Assembly (NCBI GenBank): GCA_003695725.1
Contig: RFHX01000185.1
Coordinates: 1-7,788 of the forward strand
DNA from: J061 sp003695725 [NCBI: Candidatus Schekmanbacteria bacterium]
Lineage (GTDB): Bacteria > Schekmanbacteria > GWA2-38-11
Direction of reading: 5' to 3'
DNA length: 7,788 nucleotides
Positions 6,038-7,788 of this stretch are shown piece after piece. A model generated the notes under the pieces. That model did not search any database. It was given only the letters and a program-made list of their open reading frames with translations, and was not told the origin of the DNA. The position numbers were made by a program, and so were the translations under genes. The stretch's first letter is position 1; every line of letters begins with the position of its first letter.

Positions 6038-7528
6038 AACCCTTTGAAAGAAAGATAGTGCCATAGTACAGATAATTGCAATACCTATTATGTCAACGAT
6101 AATTCCCCGAACAATCATTTTTCTTATAGGCACATAACCTGTGCCGTATACAATTGCATTTGGAGGAGTTGACACAGGAAGCATAAAAGCCAAACTTGTT
6201 GCAAAGCAGGAAGCAAGTGCAGGTATTACGGGATTGATACTCAAATTTTGAGAAACTGCTATTGCAATAGGAATAATCATATTGGCTGATGCGGTATTCG
6301 ATGTAGTTTCCGTAAGCATCACAGCAACAATACAAAAAAGGATTGTTACACCGAAAAGAGTCTTTACATTTGTTGCCTCGATTAGATAATTTCCGAAGGA
6401 TGCGGCAAGACCTGTTTTAAACATCATACTTCCTAAAGATAATCCACCGCCAAAAAGCAGAATAGTCCCCCAATCTATTTTTGCAGCTTCCTTCCAATCC
6501 AAAGTAAATTTCCTCTCCTTCCAATTAACAGGAAGAAAAAAAAGCAGGGCTGTGCCAATAAGTGCGGCGACGGCTTCAGGCATCACTGAAACAAGAAATT
6601 GTGCAAAAGGGTGATTTTTTCCGAGTGCCATTATCATTATTCCCGGACATATCCATAAAAAAACTGTCAGCAGAAAAGAAATGAGCACATTCTTTTGAGC
6701 TTTGGACAAAGTGATTTTCTTTTTATCCAAATCCTCACCGATGATTTTTTTCACATTATTCAATTCCATTTCCTTTGAGGAAATTCCTCTTTTCATTACA
6801 AAAAAAAGTGAAATGAATATCAAAGTTGACAAAGGCAATGCAAAAAACATCCATTGGAAAAAATAAATTCTTATATTTAGATATTTCTCAATCATTCCCA
6901 GCGCTATCAGATTCGGCGGCGTCCCAATAGGGGTGCTTATTCCCCCAATGGAAGCGCTAAATGCAATCATAAGCATCAGAGAAGTGGAAAACCGCTTTTT
7001 CCCCTTCTCATCCTCTTCCATCGAAGAAACTATGCTTATAGCGATTGGCACCATCATAGCCGTTGTAGCAGTATTGCTCAACCACATTGAAAGGAACCAG
7101 ACAACCAGTCCGAAGGCTAAAAGCAGGCGTATCTTCGATTTAGACATCAATCTATTTCTTATGACAACTGATGCAATTACCTTGTCTACCCCATTGGAAG
7201 ACATCGCCTTGGCAATAATGAAAGTGCCCATCATAAGGAATATGATAGGATGAGAAAAAGGCGCAAAAACCTCTTTCATCGTATCAACACCCAATATTAC
7301 ACAAAGAGATGGGCCGAGAAGGGCAGCTACAGGAATGGGAATAGCTTCTGTTATCCAAAAAATAATAACTAAAATTACAACTGCGGCCAAGCGCCCTTGT
7401 ATGGAATTTCCCTGAAAATAGTTGAATAAGATAATAATAGAGAAAAGAATCGGTCCTACAATAAAACCAATAACACTTCTTATCTTTTCAAATTTTTCCT
7501 CTTCTGGTGATATTTTCTCATCTATCAT
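6032..7528 (-). CDS. DASS/SLC13 (INDY-type) anion symporter, probably Na+-coupled di/tricarboxylate uptake
   Basis: Polytopic inner-membrane transporter of 498 residues, normal length for the divalent anion:Na+ symporter family. Both substrate-binding SNT motifs are present: SNTATTAMMVPI (151-162) and SNTASANMIIPIA (410-422). Each is followed by its proline-rich partner, IGGISTPIGTPPN (194-206) and LPVSTPPN (450-457). This two-fold repeat matches the inverted-repeat architecture of Vibrio VcINDY. Eleven or so hydrophobic segments are visible, with a charged cytoplasmic linker around 247-280. Known members carry succinate, malate, fumarate, citrate or sulfate; the SNT motifs favour carboxylates, but substrate and sodium coupling are inferred. 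The ATG at 7526-7528 is preceded by a run of A with no Shine-Dalgarno sequence. Its TGA (6032-6034) lies just inside the end of the convergent hisC, so the coding regions overlap by 6 bases. Confidence 0.93.
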   Translation of the reverse strand: MIDEKISPEEEKFEKIRSVIGFIVGPILFSIIILFNYFQGNSIQGRLAAVVILVIIFWITEAIPIPVAALLGPSLCVILGVDTMKEVFAPFSHPIIFLMMGTFIIAKAMSSNGVDKVIASVVIRNRLMSKSKIRLLLAFGLVVWFLSMWLSNTATTAMMVPIAISIVSSMEEDEKGKKRFSTSLMLMIAFSASIGGISTPIGTPPNLIALGMIEKYLNIRIYFFQWMFFALPLSTLIFISLFFVMKRGISSKEMELNNVKKIIGEDLDKKKITLSKAQKNVLISFLLTVFLWICPGIMIMALGKNHPFAQFLVSVMPEAVAALIGTALLFFLPVNWKERKFTLDWKEAAKIDWGTILLFGGGLSLGSMMFKTGLAASFGNYLIEATNVKTLFGVTILFCIVAVMLTETTSNTASANMIIPIAIAVSQNLSINPVIPALASCFATSLAFMLPVSTPPNAIVYGTGYVPIRKMIVRGIIVDIIGIAIICTMALSFFQRVL

Positions 7529-7560
7529 TTTTTTTAGATTATCTTGATTTTTTTATTCAA

Positions 7561-7588
7561 ATTTAACGCCAACTCACTCAAATATCAA
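7561..7588 (-). promoter_or_regulatory. Candidate promoter of the DASS symporter gene
   Basis: On the minus strand TTGATA (7583-7588, five of six to consensus) is followed after 16 bases by TTAAAT (7561-7566, four of six). Transcription would start near 7554, about 25 bases before the ATG. The -35 box sits inside the dyad at 7577-7599. Assigned by eye in very AT-rich DNA, so tentative. Confidence 0.35.
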
Positions 7589-7599
7589 ATATAATTGAG
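7577..7599. repeat. Imperfect dyad, possible operator
   Basis: CTCAA-a-TAT, a 5-base centre, then ATA-a-TTGAG: eight of nine positions in each arm are complementary. It overlaps the proposed -35 box of the symporter gene and lies about 65-85 bases upstream of the proposed start of the rightward transcript. A dimeric regulator could bind here, but no regulator gene is in the window and short dyads arise by chance in AT-rich DNA. Confidence 0.3.
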
Positions 7600-7629
7600 A
7601 AACTTGATTCAACAGTCCTCTAAAAACCG

Positions 7630-7657
7630 TTGTATTCACAATTTTTTTTTGTATACT
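7630..7657 (+). promoter_or_regulatory. Candidate promoter of the gene starting at 7693
   Basis: TATACT (7652-7657) matches the -10 consensus at five of six positions, with a weak TTGTAT (7630-7635) 16 bases upstream. The spacer includes a run of nine T. The implied leader is about 29 bases and includes the ribosome binding site. Confidence 0.4.
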
Positions 7658-7681
7658 ATTTAAAAATTTGTATCTAAAAAT

Positions 7682-7687
7682 AAGGAG
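7682..7687 (+). promoter_or_regulatory. Strong ribosome binding site of the gene at 7693
   Basis: AAGGAG, a full Shine-Dalgarno core, lies 5 bases before the ATG. It is the strongest such site in the window and shows that this organism's ribosomes do use the signal. Confidence 0.8.
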
Positions 7688-7692
7688 AGACA

Positions 7693-7788
7693 ATGGTTGA
7701 TAAAAAAGAACTTGAGAACTTGATTTCAAAATTAAAGAAGGAAGTATCTGCTTTGAAAAAAAGCGAAGGTGATGTGGATATCGTTGAA
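7693..7788 (+). CDS. Unidentified protein, N-terminal 32 codons, cut by window edge
   Basis: An open frame begins at ATG 7693-7695 behind a strong ribosome binding site and a plausible promoter, and runs to the end of the window. The visible peptide begins MVDKKELENLISKLKKEVSA and ends in an acidic stretch (GDVDIVE). It is rich in Lys, Glu and Leu with roughly heptad spacing of hydrophobics (Leu7, Leu10, Ile11, Leu14, Val18, Leu21), so it probably starts with an amphipathic or coiled-coil helix. It has no signal peptide in the visible part. I do not recognise the family from 32 residues. It is divergent from the symporter gene, with 164 bases between the two starts. Confidence 0.7.
   Translation, partial: MVDKKELENLISKLKKEVSALKKSEGDVDIVE

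Noticed and set aside
6093-6335. Minus-strand Cys/Tyr-rich open frame of 80 codons
   Set aside because: Out-of-frame reading inside the symporter gene; composition is an artefact of the real frame.
6933-7253. Plus-strand open frame of 106 codons
   Set aside because: Antisense shadow of the symporter gene, including its first SNT motif region; no independent support.
7648-7676. Direct repeat TTTGTATACTA / TTTGTATCTA upstream of the last gene
   Set aside because: Short, only two copies and made of AT-rich words; the first copy is better explained as the -10 box.

Overview
The window is AT-rich chromosomal DNA from a bacterium. It was probably a diderm (Gram-negative-type) cell: the export operon encodes a lipoprotein membrane-fusion protein whose coiled-coil tip carries an R-x3-L-x6-S motif, the signature for docking onto TolC-like outer-membrane channels. 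Nothing in the window fixes the species. All genes look intact except the two cut by the window edges, and I see no insertion sequence, phage gene, tRNA, rRNA or CRISPR array.

Layout. (1) Bases 1-554, plus strand: the 3' part of an RNA 2',3'-cyclic phosphodiesterase gene (ThpR/LigT, 2H family). (2) Bases 568-4855, minus strand: a four-gene tripartite ABC export operon. In transcription order it encodes a HlyD/YbhG-like membrane-fusion lipoprotein, one ABC ATPase, and two related but distinct ABC-2 permeases. It resembles E. coli ybhGFSR, but its ATPase has a single nucleotide-binding domain. (3) Bases 4856-4969: a divergent promoter region. (4) Bases 4970-6037, plus strand: a stand-alone histidinol-phosphate aminotransferase (HisC). 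(5) Bases 6032-7528, minus strand: a DASS/SLC13 (INDY-type) anion symporter whose stop codon overlaps the end of hisC. (6) Bases 7529-7692: a second divergent promoter region with an imperfect dyad over a possible -35 box of the symporter. (7) Bases 7693-7788, plus strand: the first 32 codons of an unrecognised gene with a strong Shine-Dalgarno sequence.

How they work together. The four operon proteins should form one machine. The ATPase powers a permease pair in the inner membrane, and the lipid-anchored fusion protein bridges to an outer-membrane channel encoded elsewhere. The substrate cannot be read from the sequence; known relatives export drugs and other small molecules. HisC (histidine biosynthesis), the anion symporter (probably di- or tricarboxylate uptake) and ThpR are housekeeping or metabolic genes with no evident link to the exporter.

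I do not see a clearly undescribed system. The points most worth a second look are the TolC-docking tip without an adjacent TolC gene, the single ATPase serving two diverged permeases, the absence of Shine-Dalgarno sequences at four of six visible starts, and the dyad in the symporter promoter.
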